Assembly (NCBI GenBank): GCA_938030665.1
Contig: CALHHY010000013.1
Location: forward strand, 1-53,462
Direction: 5' to 3'
Source: an uncultured Litoreibacter sp.
GTDB lineage: Bacteria > Pseudomonadota > Alphaproteobacteria > Rhodobacterales > Rhodobacteraceae
Length of the DNA: 53,462 nucleotides
The stretch's first letter is position 1, and every line of letters starts with the position of its first letter. Positions 15,755 through 25,872 of the stretch are shown one piece after another. Both the position numbers and the translations under genes were made by a program. The notes under the pieces were generated by a model. It saw only the letters and a program-made list of their open reading frames with translations. It did no database searches and had not been told where the DNA came from.

Positions 15755-15896
15755 TGGCGCGCCGGCTACAATCACCACCGTCCACATGAGAGCCTCGACG
15801 GGCTTACTCCGTGGGCGTATCACCAACGGTCAAGAGAGGACCAAACCCTGAACAGAGCTAGCTGAAAAAGGGCGGACACCAAGGGGAGCAGGTCAC
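15755..15896 (+). pseudogene. Remnant of an IS3-type transposase (OrfB C-terminus)
   Basis: About 37 codons read WRAGYNHHRPHESLDGLTP and then WAYHQRSREDQTLNRAS before a stop. This is the conserved end of an IS3-family OrfB (YNxxRPHxSLxGLTP). Everything upstream of the Trp is missing: the DDE catalytic residues, OrfA and a left end are not found. The trailing GGGGAGCAGGTCA (to about 15896) looks like an IS end whose complement would start TGACCTGCTCCCC, but no second copy lies nearby. It is therefore a dead fragment marking an old insertion. Confidence 0.75.
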
Positions 15897-16013
15897 CCCG
15901 CTGAAGGTGCTGTCATCGCCCGCTGCCTGCGCAAGCGACAGCGCGACGCACATCAGCCTGATTACCAGACGCCGTGTGCAGAGGAGCCGCAGCGACCTAG
16001 GCCAGGGACCAGT
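15897..16013. other. Spacer after the IS remnant
   Basis: This is non-coding sequence between the IS end and the stop of the minus-strand aldolase gene. I see no hairpin with a T-run, promoter or RNA gene. Confidence 0.4.
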
Positions 16014-16793
16014 TCAGCCGTCACCAATGCTGCTTTTGACGTCGGCTGCCAGCGCGTCGGACCCTTTGGCCAGAATGGCAACATCCGTCCCGCAGGCCAC
16101 GAAGGTGAAACCATCGCGCAACAGGTCGGCGGCAAAGCCGGCATCAAGCACCAGCGTGCCTACAGGCATGCCCCGCGCGATCAGCTTGTGTGCGGCGTTC
16201 CAGATCAGTTCCCAAACCTCGGGGTGCATGGGGTTCCCAAGATGGCCGATGTCGGCGGCAATATCGGCAGGGCCAAAGAATATGCCGCTGACACCGTCGA
16301 CGGCGGCAATCTCTTCCGCCTGCTCGATGGCGGCGCGGGTTTCGAGCTGGATGATCACGGTGGTTTCTTGCGCCACGCGGGCGGCATAGTCGCTGACCCG
16401 CCCGAACCGGTTCGCCCGGTGGGAGCCGGCGAAACCGCGTATCCCATCCGGCGGGTAGCGGGTGGCTTGCACCGCGGCGCAAGCTTCGCCGACCGACTGG
16501 ACCCAAGGGAAAACCAGGCCCGGCGCGCCCAGATCAAGCAGGCGTTTGACCAGCACCGGGTCATTGGCCTCAGGGCGGACAAGCGCCGTGGTTTTGGATC
16601 GCTCAAAAGCCTGCAGCTGCCCCAGCACGGAGGCCATATCATTAGGGGAGTGCTCCATATCCAGCACCACCCAGTCAAAATCGGATGCGGCGATGACCTC
16701 TGCCTGAAAACCGCCCAGCAGGCTCACCCAAAGGCCCACCTGCTTTTCTCCTTTGGCGATGGCATGGGTAAACGGGTTGGGTGGCAGGTTCAC
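16014..16793 (-). CDS. HpcH/HpaI family aldolase
   Basis: This 259-residue class II pyruvate aldolase resembles 4-hydroxy-2-oxoheptanedioate aldolase. It keeps the catalytic-base segment FDWVVLDMEHSPND, the pyruvate-binding Arg in TALVRPEANDP, the metal ligand Glu in VIIQLETRAAIEQ and the Asp in GIFFGPADIAADIG. It would cleave a 4-hydroxy-2-oxo acid to pyruvate and an aldehyde. The start is GTG at 16793. It follows the response regulator gene on the same strand after 25 bases, possibly as one operon. The true substrate cannot be told from this family alone. Confidence 0.87.
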   Translation of the reverse strand: MNLPPNPFTHAIAKGEKQVGLWVSLLGGFQAEVIAASDFDWVVLDMEHSPNDMASVLGQLQAFERSKTTALVRPEANDPVLVKRLLDLGAPGLVFPWVQSVGEACAAVQATRYPPDGIRGFAGSHRANRFGRVSDYAARVAQETTVIIQLETRAAIEQAEEIAAVDGVSGIFFGPADIAADIGHLGNPMHPEVWELIWNAAHKLIARGMPVGTLVLDAGFAADLLRDGFTFVACGTDVAILAKGSDALAADVKSSIGDG

Positions 16794-16818
16794 GGGGCAG
16801 GCCCTTTGCGCGTGCGGA

Positions 16819-17436
16819 TCAGAAGACCTGCGCCTGTTTGGCCATCAGCGCCGCCTGGGTGCGGTTGGACACGCCCAGTTTGGCCAGCAGGTTTTTGACA
16901 TGCAGCTTGACGGTCACCTCCTGAATGCCAAGTGCGCGCGCGATTTCCTTGTTGGTCAGCCCGATGCATAGTTGTTCCAACGTTTGCATTTCGCGGCTGG
17001 TGAGGGAGACGAATTCCGGCTTGTCAGACACCGGCAGCTCGGGGTCGGAGAACTCGAACGGAAAATACCGCTCCCCCGACAGGACAAGGTTGATGGCGTT
17101 GATCATCGCGCCGGCGGTCAGCGATTTAGGGATGAACCCGTCCGCCCCGCGGGCCATGGCCCCGTTGGCTGTTTCGCGGTTGGCCACGCCTGACATCAGG
17201 ATGACCTTGGTGGCGGGGTAGGCTTTGCGGGTTTCTTCCAGCCCCTTGAGGCCGTTCATGCCGGGCATGTTGTAGTCAAGGATGATCAGATCAATCCCGT
17301 CCATCCCGGTCATCTGCTTCAGCGCACCGCCAAGATCGCTGGCGGTGAAGGTTGCAAACTCATCCCGCGCGTTAAGATAGGCCGCGATTGTGTCGCGCAC
17401 CAGGTCGTGGTCATCCGCTATCAAGATATTCGGCAT
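16819..17436 (-). CDS. NarL/FixJ family response regulator
   Basis: This 205-residue protein has a receiver domain with acidic residues D8 and D9, phospho-acceptor D54 in LIILDYNMPG, and the conserved Lys in GFIPKSL. A LuxR-type helix-turn-helix follows (about residues 140-200, with SLTSREMQTLEQLCIGLTNK and VTVKLHVKNLLAKLGVSNRT). It diverges from a secreted molybdopterin-fold protein and a hybrid kinase carrying REC and Hpt domains, which is the obvious phosphodonor. Paired TATAGTGGGC repeats in the divergent gap may be its binding sites. Confidence 0.93.
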   Translation of the reverse strand: MPNILIADDHDLVRDTIAAYLNARDEFATFTASDLGGALKQMTGMDGIDLIILDYNMPGMNGLKGLEETRKAYPATKVILMSGVANRETANGAMARGADGFIPKSLTAGAMINAINLVLSGERYFPFEFSDPELPVSDKPEFVSLTSREMQTLEQLCIGLTNKEIARALGIQEVTVKLHVKNLLAKLGVSNRTQAALMAKQAQVF

Positions 17437-17488
17437 ATGCGCATCATTCCCGGCTTATTCCCCAAGGTAAAGCATCTCGTCCTTATAT

Positions 17489-17520
17489 TATAGTGGGCCT
17501 ACCCGTTGGTATAGTGGGCT
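17489..17520. promoter_or_regulatory. Paired direct repeats, candidate response-regulator operator
   Basis: TATAGTGGGCC (17489-17499) and TATAGTGGGCT (17510-17520) are spaced exactly 21 bases start to start, about two turns of the helix, so both face the same side of the DNA. They sit about 53 bases upstream of the response regulator start and 75 upstream of the divergent gene. Confidence 0.55.
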
Positions 17521-17594
17521 ATTCGAATGCGAGGGTCGATTTTTGGTTATGCAGCGCTAATGTATCGCGGGTGTGAAGAGAAAGCAGGTTTACG

Positions 17595-18086
17595 TTGTTT
17601 AGTCAGTTCAACAAATACGCGCCGGCAATTATGGCCGGTTTATTTTTAAGCATTATGCCCGCTCACGGTGAGGATGCGATGGGGTTGCAGCTGGAGGCGA
17701 CCTCGTCGCATTCCGGCCAACAGACTCTGAGCCTTGAAGCGCTTGACGCGCTTCCACAATCGGCATTTGTCACAACGACCATCTGGACCGATGGCGCTGT
17801 TGCGTTTTCAGGGGTGTCCCTCAAGACGCTGCTGGATCATTTCATGGCCAAGGGCGTCGAGGTTGAGCTGGTCGCCTTAAATGACTACGCGATCAAAATC
17901 CCGTTCGAAGAGCTGGAGGACGACATCCCGATCATCGCGACCCGCATGGGCGGCGAAGTGATGTCGGTGCGTGACAAGGGGCCCTTCTGGCTGGTCTACC
18001 CCTATGACAGCGACCCGAAATACCGCAGCGAAGTGGTGTATTCCCGCAGTATTTGGCAGCTAAGCCGCGTCAAGGTCTTGGACTGA
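17595..18086 (+). CDS. Secreted protein with an oxidoreductase molybdopterin-binding-like fold
   Basis: This is a 163-residue protein with a signal peptide (about residues 1-25, ending MPAHG before EDAMG). The mature domain resembles the short sulfite-oxidase-type molybdopterin-binding fold: WTDGAVAFSGVSLKTLLDH, VALNDYAIKIPFEEL and GPFWLVYPYDSDP. It contains no cysteine, so the Cys that ligates molybdenum in sulfite oxidase is absent and an enzymatic role is doubtful. It starts at TTG 17595 after GAAAGCAGG; an in-frame ATG at 17631 would also leave a possible signal peptide. The kinase gene follows after 55 bases. It may be a periplasmic sensing partner of that kinase. Confidence 0.75.
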   Translation: MFSQFNKYAPAIMAGLFLSIMPAHGEDAMGLQLEATSSHSGQQTLSLEALDALPQSAFVTTTIWTDGAVAFSGVSLKTLLDHFMAKGVEVELVALNDYAIKIPFEELEDDIPIIATRMGGEVMSVRDKGPFWLVYPYDSDPKYRSEVVYSRSIWQLSRVKVLD

Positions 18087-18141
18087 CCTCTCCGTCGCGC
18101 CTATGATGGCTCTGCATTAGGCAGGCAAGGTCGATGGCACA

Positions 18142-20685
18142 GTGGAACGTAACAGCTACCGAATAGCGATTGTGACGGCCATGGGGCTTTTGCTGCTGTT
18201 GCTGGTCCTTATGGTCGGCTCCTTGGTGGCGCAGCTACGCAGCCTGTCCTCCGCGCAATCTGACGACATGCAGTGGAGCATCGGACAGCTTGATACGGAG
18301 TTTGCCAATCTCAGCGCGCTGCTATCGCGGCAATTGAGCGATGCCGCGCTACCAGAGGCGCAAATTGCGTTGCGCGCCGATATCGCGTTGAGCCGGCTCA
18401 ATATCTTGAACTCGGGAAGCACGGCCGAGCTGTTCCGCACCAGCGCCGAGGCCCAGCAATATTTTCCCGAATTGGCGACCTATGCCGATAAGGTCATCGC
18501 GATACTGGACGAGCCGGCCGGGTTGACCCGCTCTGCCTTGACGCGCCTGCGGGACGAGACCGAGGCGATCCGCCCCACCATCCGGCAGGTGACCCTGCTT
18601 GGCGTGCGGATCGGTGCAGAAAATTCGGACCTGCGCCGGGCTGAATTTTCGCGGCAACTGGCCCGTACCGGCAGCGCGGCGGTGGCTTTGATCGTTGTGA
18701 TGGGGGGGCTGCTGATCGTGCTCGACCGGTTGCTGCGCCGTGCCGACGAGCGTGACGCCAAGCTGCTGGCATCATCACGGCAGCTTGCCTCTACCATCGG
18801 CGCTTCGCTGGACGCTATCGTCACGGCGGATGGTGAAGGTAAAGTGACCGATTTCAACGACGCGGCAGAGAAGATGTTCGGCTGGACCCGCGCTGAGATC
18901 CTTGGAAAGCCGCTGGACAAGACGATCATTCCCCACCGGATGCGCACGGCCCACAAGCTGGGTATGAGCCGCTACATGCTGAACGGGCAGCGCAAAGTTG
19001 TCGATGGCGGCCGGGTGGAGATGGTGGGTCTGCGCAAATCGGGATTTGAATTCCCGCTTGAGCTGAACATCAACTCGGTGGAGATCGGCGGCGAGACCCG
19101 CTTTGTCGGATATCTGCGCGATATCAGCTTGCGCAAATACACCGAGAAGCAGCTGATAGACGCCCGTGACCGGGCCGAACAGATGGACAAGGCGAAGTCG
19201 AAATTTCTGGCCATCATGAGCCACGAAATGCGCACACCTTTGAACGGCATTCTGGGTATCCTCGACCTGTTGAAGACCACGAAGATAGATGACAAGCAAG
19301 CCCACTATGTCAGGGTTGCGACCGCCTCAAGCGAAATCCTTTTGGAGCAAATCAACGAGGCGCTGGATATCACCCGTATTGAATCGGGCGCTATTCCTTT
19401 GGTCGATCAGGCCTTTGACGCCGAAGACCTGATCGCCTCGCTTGTGGATGTGCTGACGCCGCTCGCAGAAGAAAAGGACCTCGACCTTGCCGCGCATATT
19501 GCCGACAGCGCGACGGGCGAGATGATCGGCGATGGCGGGCGCATCCGGCAGATTTTGACGAACCTGATCGGCAACGCAATCAAGTTCACCGAAACCGGCG
19601 GCATCACCATCTATGCCAGCACCACGGAGGCGAAGGGGTGGTCGCAATTATCCGTGTCAGTCAGCGATACCGGACCCGGTATCCCGCCCGACGAACGCGA
19701 GTTGGTGTTTGAGGATTTTGTTACCCTCAGCCGGGCGGAGGACGGCCGGCAGGTGCGGGGCGACGGGCTTGGCCTGTCCATTTCGCGGCGCATCGCGCGG
19801 CAGATGCAAGGTGACCTGGTGTTTGAGGAGGCCGAGGGCGGCGGCGCAAAATTCACGCTGACCCTTCCCGTGCGCCGCGGCGCGGGCAAGGTCCTGCCCC
19901 TTGCTCCTGATCGTGGCGCTATGGAGGAAATGGACGAGTGTCATGTCCTGGTGGTCGAGGATAACAGCGTCAACCGCCGGGTTCTGGGTGACATGTTGCG
20001 CGGCATGGATCACATCGTGCATGAAGCGATTAACGGGGTCGACTGTCTGGAAAAGGCAAATGGGCGCAAGTTCAACGTCATCTTTATGGATATCAGCATG
20101 CCCATCATGGACGGGATTGAGGCGACGCGCCGCCTTCGCAACGACGGTGGCCTCAATTCGGATACCACCATTATCGGGCTCACCGCCCATGGCCGGGAGG
20201 AATACCGCCTGCTGGCCGAGGACGCCGGGATGAACCGTTTCCAGACCAAGCCCATCCGGCTGGAGGTTTTGCGCAAGTTGCTTGACGGGCCGGATGCGAA
20301 TTCCTCTGAGACTATGAGAGAGGGCATCCAGGAACCTGCGGAGAAGGCGCCCGTCAACAACACCGACGCGCTGCAGGAGCTGGCGGCGGCTTTGGGGGCC
20401 AATCAGGTGCAGCACACCGTTTCGCAATTCTTTGATGAGCTGGAAGGCTTAATGCTGCATTTGCCGACAGGAAACGGCAGCGACCTGGCCGACCATAGCC
20501 ACAAGATGAAAGGTGCGGCCTCGCTGCTGGGGTTCGTCCGTCTGGAACGTAGCCTGACGGAGCTTGAGGTCTCTGCCCGCGCCGGCCTGCACCACGATCG
20601 CGACCAGCTGGCAGACGGGCTGCGGCAGGTCGCAGACCAAGAAAAACGTGCGGCGAAGGACCATCTGACGCGGCTGGTTCAGTAG
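18142..20685 (+). CDS. Hybrid sensor histidine kinase (PAS-HisKA-HATPase-REC-Hpt)
   Basis: This is an 847-residue membrane kinase. TM1 lies near residues 8-30, a helical periplasmic sensor of about 145 residues follows, and TM2 is near 177-197. Next come a PAS domain (about 210-335), HisKA with phospho-accepting H361 in IMSHEMRTPLNG, and HATPase with NLIGNAIKF and DTGPGIP. A REC domain carries D650 in IFMDISMPIMDG and a C-terminal Hpt carries H787 in HSHKMKGAASLLG. All phosphorelay residues are present, so phosphate could pass H361-D650-H787 and then to D54 of the divergent response regulator. The start is GTG 18142, with no in-frame ATG nearby. The signal sensed is unknown. Confidence 0.93.
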   Translation: MERNSYRIAIVTAMGLLLLLLVLMVGSLVAQLRSLSSAQSDDMQWSIGQLDTEFANLSALLSRQLSDAALPEAQIALRADIALSRLNILNSGSTAELFRTSAEAQQYFPELATYADKVIAILDEPAGLTRSALTRLRDETEAIRPTIRQVTLLGVRIGAENSDLRRAEFSRQLARTGSAAVALIVVMGGLLIVLDRLLRRADERDAKLLASSRQLASTIGASLDAIVTADGEGKVTDFNDAAEKMFGWTRAEILGKPLDKTIIPHRMRTAHKLGMSRYMLNGQRKVVDGGRVEMVGLRKSGFEFPLELNINSVEIGGETRFVGYLRDISLRKYTEKQLIDARDRAEQMDKAKSKFLAIMSHEMRTPLNGILGILDLLKTTKIDDKQAHYVRVATASSEILLEQINEALDITRIESGAIPLVDQAFDAEDLIASLVDVLTPLAEEKDLDLAAHIADSATGEMIGDGGRIRQILTNLIGNAIKFTETGGITIYASTTEAKGWSQLSVSVSDTGPGIPPDERELVFEDFVTLSRAEDGRQVRGDGLGLSISRRIARQMQGDLVFEEAEGGGAKFTLTLPVRRGAGKVLPLAPDRGAMEEMDECHVLVVEDNSVNRRVLGDMLRGMDHIVHEAINGVDCLEKANGRKFNVIFMDISMPIMDGIEATRRLRNDGGLNSDTTIIGLTAHGREEYRLLAEDAGMNRFQTKPIRLEVLRKLLDGPDANSSETMREGIQEPAEKAPVNNTDALQELAAALGANQVQHTVSQFFDELEGLMLHLPTGNGSDLADHSHKMKGAASLLGFVRLERSLTELEVSARAGLHHDRDQLADGLRQVADQEKRAAKDHLTRLVQ

Positions 20686-20761
20686 TCTGCTGCCGTGCCA
20701 CGGGATTTCCAGTAAGCTGCCATTAAGGCGTCACAGTTAGACAGCATCGAGGATTTCGGGG

Positions 20762-20780
20762 GTGTTCCAAAAGGGAACAC
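20762..20780 (+). promoter_or_regulatory. Inverted repeat covering the ribosome site of the next small gene
   Basis: GTGTTCC-aaaag-GGAACAC is a perfect seven-base-pair hairpin. It contains the only Shine-Dalgarno-like purines (AAGGGAA) and ends two bases before the ATG at 20783. It could be an operator in DNA or a translation-limiting hairpin in RNA. Confidence 0.55.
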
Positions 20781-20782
20781 AT

Positions 20783-20953
20783 ATGATACTGCTCGCTATC
20801 TTGCGCCGCATTGAGGTTTTTCTTTTTAGCTTTTCGGTCGTGGCCGGGGGCCTGCTGCTGGTTAGTTTGCTATCTGCCGATATGCAAAATGATCTGGCCG
20901 CAACGCGCACAGGCGATGCCGCGCGTCTGGCTGCCTTTGATCGGTGGGACTAA
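20783..20953 (+). CDS. Small single-pass membrane protein of unknown function
   Basis: This is a 56-residue protein with one hydrophobic helix, roughly ILLAILRRIEVFLFSF through GGLLLVSLL, then a short polar tail ending FDRWD. I do not recognise a family. A GTG start at 20762 would add seven residues but would place the start codon in the hairpin. It lies alone between the hybrid kinase and the convergent mipZ. Its codon use resembles its neighbours and a hydrophobic helix is unlikely by chance, but expression is unproven. Confidence 0.5.
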   Translation: MILLAILRRIEVFLFSFSVVAGGLLLVSLLSADMQNDLAATRTGDAARLAAFDRWD

Positions 20954-21011
20954 GCCACCCTCAATTGGATCGACGGGTAAGCGCGCGAATGCCGCATCGT
21001 CCGGCGCGACC

Positions 21012-21824
21012 TTAGAACGTGACCTCGACACCCGGCAATTTGAGTGATTTGACCAGCTCGCGCAGCTCCTGCCGGGCGGCGACATTTGAGATATTGAGGT
21101 TCTTGACCCCGATATCGGCCAGATCAAGCAGGGTCAGGCCGCGCGGGAACAGCTCCCGAAAAATGACCCGTTCCGAAAAACCGGGGGCGACCCGGAAGCC
21201 CACGCGCTTTGCCAGCCCGTCGACGGCGTCGGTGATCTTCTTCTTGTTGTGCATCCGCTGCGTGCCGACCCGGTTGCGCACGACCACCCAGTCAATCGGG
21301 TTCAAACCGGCTTGTGCGCGCAGTTGACGAGCCTGCCAGACCATTTCGGAATAGACCGACGGGCCCAGTACCTTGTGGCTTTCCGGGTCAACCTTGGCCA
21401 GTAGGTCAAAATCTATGAAACTGTCATTGAGAGGCGTGACAAGCGTGTCGGCCAGCGAATGGGCGACCTGGCTCAACCGGGTGTGTGAGCCGGGACAGTC
21501 GATGACGATGAAGTCAAACCGGCCTTCCATCCCCGCCACGGCTTCGCTGAGCCTGCGGTCGTAGATGTTTTCGCCCGGTCCCAGGTCACTGGCGGCAATA
21601 TCGGGCAGCTCGACCACTTCGGGGACGGCGAGGCCCAGCCCCTCCTTATCGGAATAGCGGCGGCGGTTTTCGCAGTAACGGGCAAAGCTGCGTTGGCGCA
21701 GGTCCAGATCAAGCGCCCCAACAGTGAAGCCCATGCGGACAAGCGCGGTCGTGACATGCATACAATTGGTCGACTTGCCTGAGCCGCCCTTTTCGTTCCC
21801 GAAAACGATGATATGCGCCGCCAT
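21012..21824 (-). CDS. mipZ: MipZ, division-plane positioning ATPase
   Basis: This 270-residue ParA/MinD-superfamily ATPase has a deviant Walker A (NEKGGSGKST, residues 9-18), DLDLRQRSFARY, Walker B-type FIVIDCPGSHTRLSQVAHS and the long C-terminal part typical of MipZ. In alphaproteobacteria MipZ binds the chromosome with ParB and inhibits FtsZ assembly away from midcell. GGAGCAGG precedes the ATG. It stands as a single gene here, away from parAB. Confidence 0.93.
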   Translation of the reverse strand: MAAHIIVFGNEKGGSGKSTNCMHVTTALVRMGFTVGALDLDLRQRSFARYCENRRRYSDKEGLGLAVPEVVELPDIAASDLGPGENIYDRRLSEAVAGMEGRFDFIVIDCPGSHTRLSQVAHSLADTLVTPLNDSFIDFDLLAKVDPESHKVLGPSVYSEMVWQARQLRAQAGLNPIDWVVVRNRVGTQRMHNKKKITDAVDGLAKRVGFRVAPGFSERVIFRELFPRGLTLLDLADIGVKNLNISNVAARQELRELVKSLKLPGVEVTF

Positions 21825-21994
21825 TTTGCCTGCTCCTGTCCCTTTGCCCCATTATGGGTGTCCCGTTGCGGGATTTTCCTGCTTATAGGCCTGCGGTTTT
21901 CAGGGGGGAAGCAGAACTGCCCCCGCCGCGACAAGAAATTTGCCGCTGATTCCCTGACGCCACAATCGGTGGCAATAACGCTGGTTAACGGATC

Positions 21995-22020
21995 AAAAAA
22001 GGCGCCCCCGAAGGGACGCC
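21995..22020 (-). terminator. Rho-independent terminator of rplS-rpmE
   Basis: On the minus strand GGCGTCCC-ttcg-GGGGCGCC (one G-T pair) is followed by six T, 28 bases after the rpmE stop. Confidence 0.88.
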
Positions 22021-22048
22021 TTTAATATCGGTCGAAACCTAAATGGCT

Positions 22049-22270
22049 TTAGAAGCCCAGGCCTTCGTACTTGTTTTTGAACTTGGAGACGCGACCGCCA
22101 GTATCCATCAGACGTTGGTTGCCGCCGGTCCATGCCGGGTGGGAGGAGGGGTCGATATCCAGCGAAAGCTGGTCGCCCTCGGCGCCCCAGGTTGATTTCA
22201 TTTGCACCACGGTGCCGTCCGTCATCTTGACGTTGATCATATGGTATTCGGGATGGGTATCTTTTTTCAT
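22049..22270 (-). CDS. rpmE: Ribosomal protein bL31
   Basis: This 73-residue protein begins [19 protein letters not shown] and has the L31 core [13 protein letters not shown]. It lacks the CxxC zinc motif, so it is the zinc-independent form. That form helps spare zinc when uptake is limited, although no Zur box is seen here. It follows rplS by 11 bases and shares its terminator. Confidence 0.95.
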   Translation of the reverse strand: MKKDTHPEYHMINVKMTDGTVVQMKSTWGAEGDQLSLDIDPSSHPAWTGGNQRLMDTGGRVSKFKNKYEGLGF

Positions 22271-22281
22271 GATGCCAACCT

Positions 22282-22668
22282 TTACGCGTCTGCGCCGCTT
22301 TTGAGCGGCTTGTAATTGGTCTGCTCGCTGATACGGGCGGATTTGCCGCGACGCGAACGAAGGTAATACAGCTTGGCGCGGCGCACGCGGCCACGGCGCA
22401 CAACGGTGATGCTGTCAATGTTGGTCGAGTAAAGCGGGAACACGCGTTCTACGCCTTCACCGAAGGAAATCTTGCGCACGTTGAACGAGCCGGCGATGCC
22501 TTTGCCATTGTTGCGCGCGATGCAGACGCCTTCGTAATTCTGTACACGGGTACGCGTACCCTCGGTCACCTTGTAACCGACGCGGATGGTGTCACCCGCC
22601 TTGAAATCCGGGATGTCTTTTCCCAGCTCGGCGATTTGTTCCGCCTCGAGTTGTGCGATCAGGTCCAT
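22282..22668 (-). CDS. rplS: Ribosomal protein bL19
   Basis: This 128-residue protein has the conserved L19 body ([48 protein letters not shown]). It starts at 22668 after AAAGGAG. It is co-transcribed with rpmE. The usual partners rpsP, rimM and trmD are not upstream; instead a 442-base gap leads to the divergent rplO. Confidence 0.95.
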   Translation of the reverse strand: MDLIAQLEAEQIAELGKDIPDFKAGDTIRVGYKVTEGTRTRVQNYEGVCIARNNGKGIAGSFNVRKISFGEGVERVFPLYSTNIDSITVVRRGRVRRAKLYYLRSRRGKSARISEQTNYKPLKSGADA

Positions 22669-23110
22669 CTGAAACGCTCCTTTATCTGATCCCGGTTTGC
22701 CCGGAGAATGTGTCTGCCGTCCCAAGAGCTGCTGGTCTTCTTCCGGGTCCACATATCGTGCCCGCCGCAGGTCAGGTCGTCATTGCTTGTTGGTGCCGCG
22801 CATTCGCTTTTGTGTGCTGCGCCGAAGAAAGCGCGTCAAAAGTCAATAAAATAACGGCGCTGGTCAGTATTCTGATTCCAGATTGGCGCGGTATAGGGGG
22901 GTTTGGGGTATGGATCAAGCCTTATAGGTGCCCGGCGACCAGGCGCGCTTCGTTTAGGGACCGGCCGGAAACGCTGTCAGTCCTCTTGCGCGAGCGCTGA
23001 GTGTCCTCTAAGTGACCCCGGTGGCCCGTTGGGACCATGGAATCAATCAAGAAACGCCGCGTTTGCCCCCTTTCGCTTCATGGGGCAATTCCGGCTCTAG
23101 GAGAAGCGAT
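22669..23110. other. 442-base divergent gap between rplS and rplO
   Basis: No open frame or RNA gene can be supported. It must hold the promoters and leaders of two ribosomal operons, but I could not pick out convincing -35/-10 pairs. The rplO leader ends in CTAGGAGAAGCG, a good ribosome site. It marks the point where the canonical spc operon order (rpmD-rplO) is interrupted. Confidence 0.5.
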
Positions 23111-23578
23111 ATGAAACTGCATGAATTGCGCGACAACCCAGGCGCGACCAAAACCAAGAAACGCGTGGGCCGTGGCCCCGGCTCTGGCAAAGGTAAAATG
23201 GGTGGCCGTGGTATCAAAGGCCAGAAATCCCGCTCCGGTGTGGCGCTGAACGGCTATGAAGGCGGCCAGATGCCGCTTTACATGCGTCTGCCAAAGCGTG
23301 GCTTCAACAAGCCGAACCGCAAGAAGTTTGCCGTCATCAATCTGGGCCTGATCCAGAAGTTCATCGACGCCAAGACGCTGGATGCCAAATCCGAGATCAC
23401 CGAGGACGTGCTGGTTGAGACCGGCGTTGTGCGCCGCAAACTTGACGGCGTGCGCGTGCTGGCCAAAGGCGAGATCACCGCGAAGGTGAAGCTGAACGTC
23501 ACCGGCGCTTCCAAATCGGCCATCGAGGCTGTTGAAAAAGCGGGCGGTTCGCTCACAGTCGCGGCAGCCGCGGAATAA
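23111..23578 (+). CDS. rplO: Ribosomal protein uL15
   Basis: This 155-residue protein begins [14 protein letters not shown], with the glycine- and lysine-rich stretch [20 protein letters not shown] and the L15 segment [16 protein letters not shown]. The start at 23111 follows AGGAGAAGCG. It is the first gene of the distal spc segment here, followed by secY. Confidence 0.96.
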   Translation: MKLHELRDNPGATKTKKRVGRGPGSGKGKMGGRGIKGQKSRSGVALNGYEGGQMPLYMRLPKRGFNKPNRKKFAVINLGLIQKFIDAKTLDAKSEITEDVLVETGVVRRKLDGVRVLAKGEITAKVKLNVTGASKSAIEAVEKAGGSLTVAAAAE

Positions 23579-23685
23579 TACCTTGTGGGGGGGCAACCCG
23601 CCCCCTACATATACCTGAAGTTTTCCAGCGCCGCGACGGGGAAACCCCGGACGCGGCGCTGTGCTGATACGAGGAAGTCGGACAT

Positions 23686-25046
<1,361 letters not shown>

Positions 25047-25050
<4 letters not shown>

Positions 25051-25691
25051 ATATCATCCTTTTAGGGCCACCGGGTGCCGGCAAAGGCACGCAAGCACGC
25101 AAGCTTGTTGACGAGCGCAACATGATCCAGCTTTCCACGGGCGATATGCTGCGTGAGGCCAAGACATCCGGGACGGAGATGGGCAACAAGGTCGCTGCTG
25201 TCATGGAGCGGGGCGAGCTGGTCACCGACGAGATCGTCATCGGCCTGATTGAGGAAAAGCTGCAGGGCGACCACGCCGGCGGCTTCATCTTTGACGGCTT
25301 CCCACGCACGCTGGCGCAGGCCGATGCCTTGGCGGATTTGCTGAAAAGCCACGGCACCCAGCTGGATACAGTGATCGCGATGGAGGTCAATGACGACGCG
25401 TTGGTCGACCGGATCACCGCTCGCTCCACGTGCGGGAATTGCGGCGAGGTCTATAACGACCACACCAAGCCGCAGCCCGCAGATGGCAAATGCAGCAATT
25501 GCGGCGCCTCCGATTTCAAACGCCGCGCGGATGACAATGAAGCGTCGCTGCGCACCCGGCTGATGGAATACTACAAGAAGACCTCCCCGCTGATCGGCTA
25601 CTACCACGCCAAGGGCCAACTGCAGTGGGTCGCGGGCCTGGGCGAGATTGACGAGGTCGCGGGCGCGATCAGCGCGGTCCTCGACGCCTGA
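25047..25691 (+). CDS. adk: Adenylate kinase
   Basis: This 214-residue enzyme interconverts ATP, ADP and AMP. It has the P-loop [10 protein letters not shown] (residues 7-16), the AMP-binding STGDMLR and DGFPRTLAQ, and the long LID form. The LID carries four cysteines (CGNC and CSNC), which would bind a structural zinc as in many Gram-positive and some alphaproteobacterial enzymes. It is translationally coupled to secY. Confidence 0.96.
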
Positions 25692-25872
25692 TCTGAGCGG
25701 TTAAGGTCGCTGTGGTGCGCGCGATCCAAGCCCCGCACACGCCGCTTGTTTTCATAGCGTCCAAAGCGGGTCTTGACCCCATCCTTAATCAGTCCTAAAC
25801 CGCCCCATCCCGCGAGGGAATCGCGCATTTGCTGATCTGGCCAGACAGCCCCGCGCATGAGTACCTAACCCC

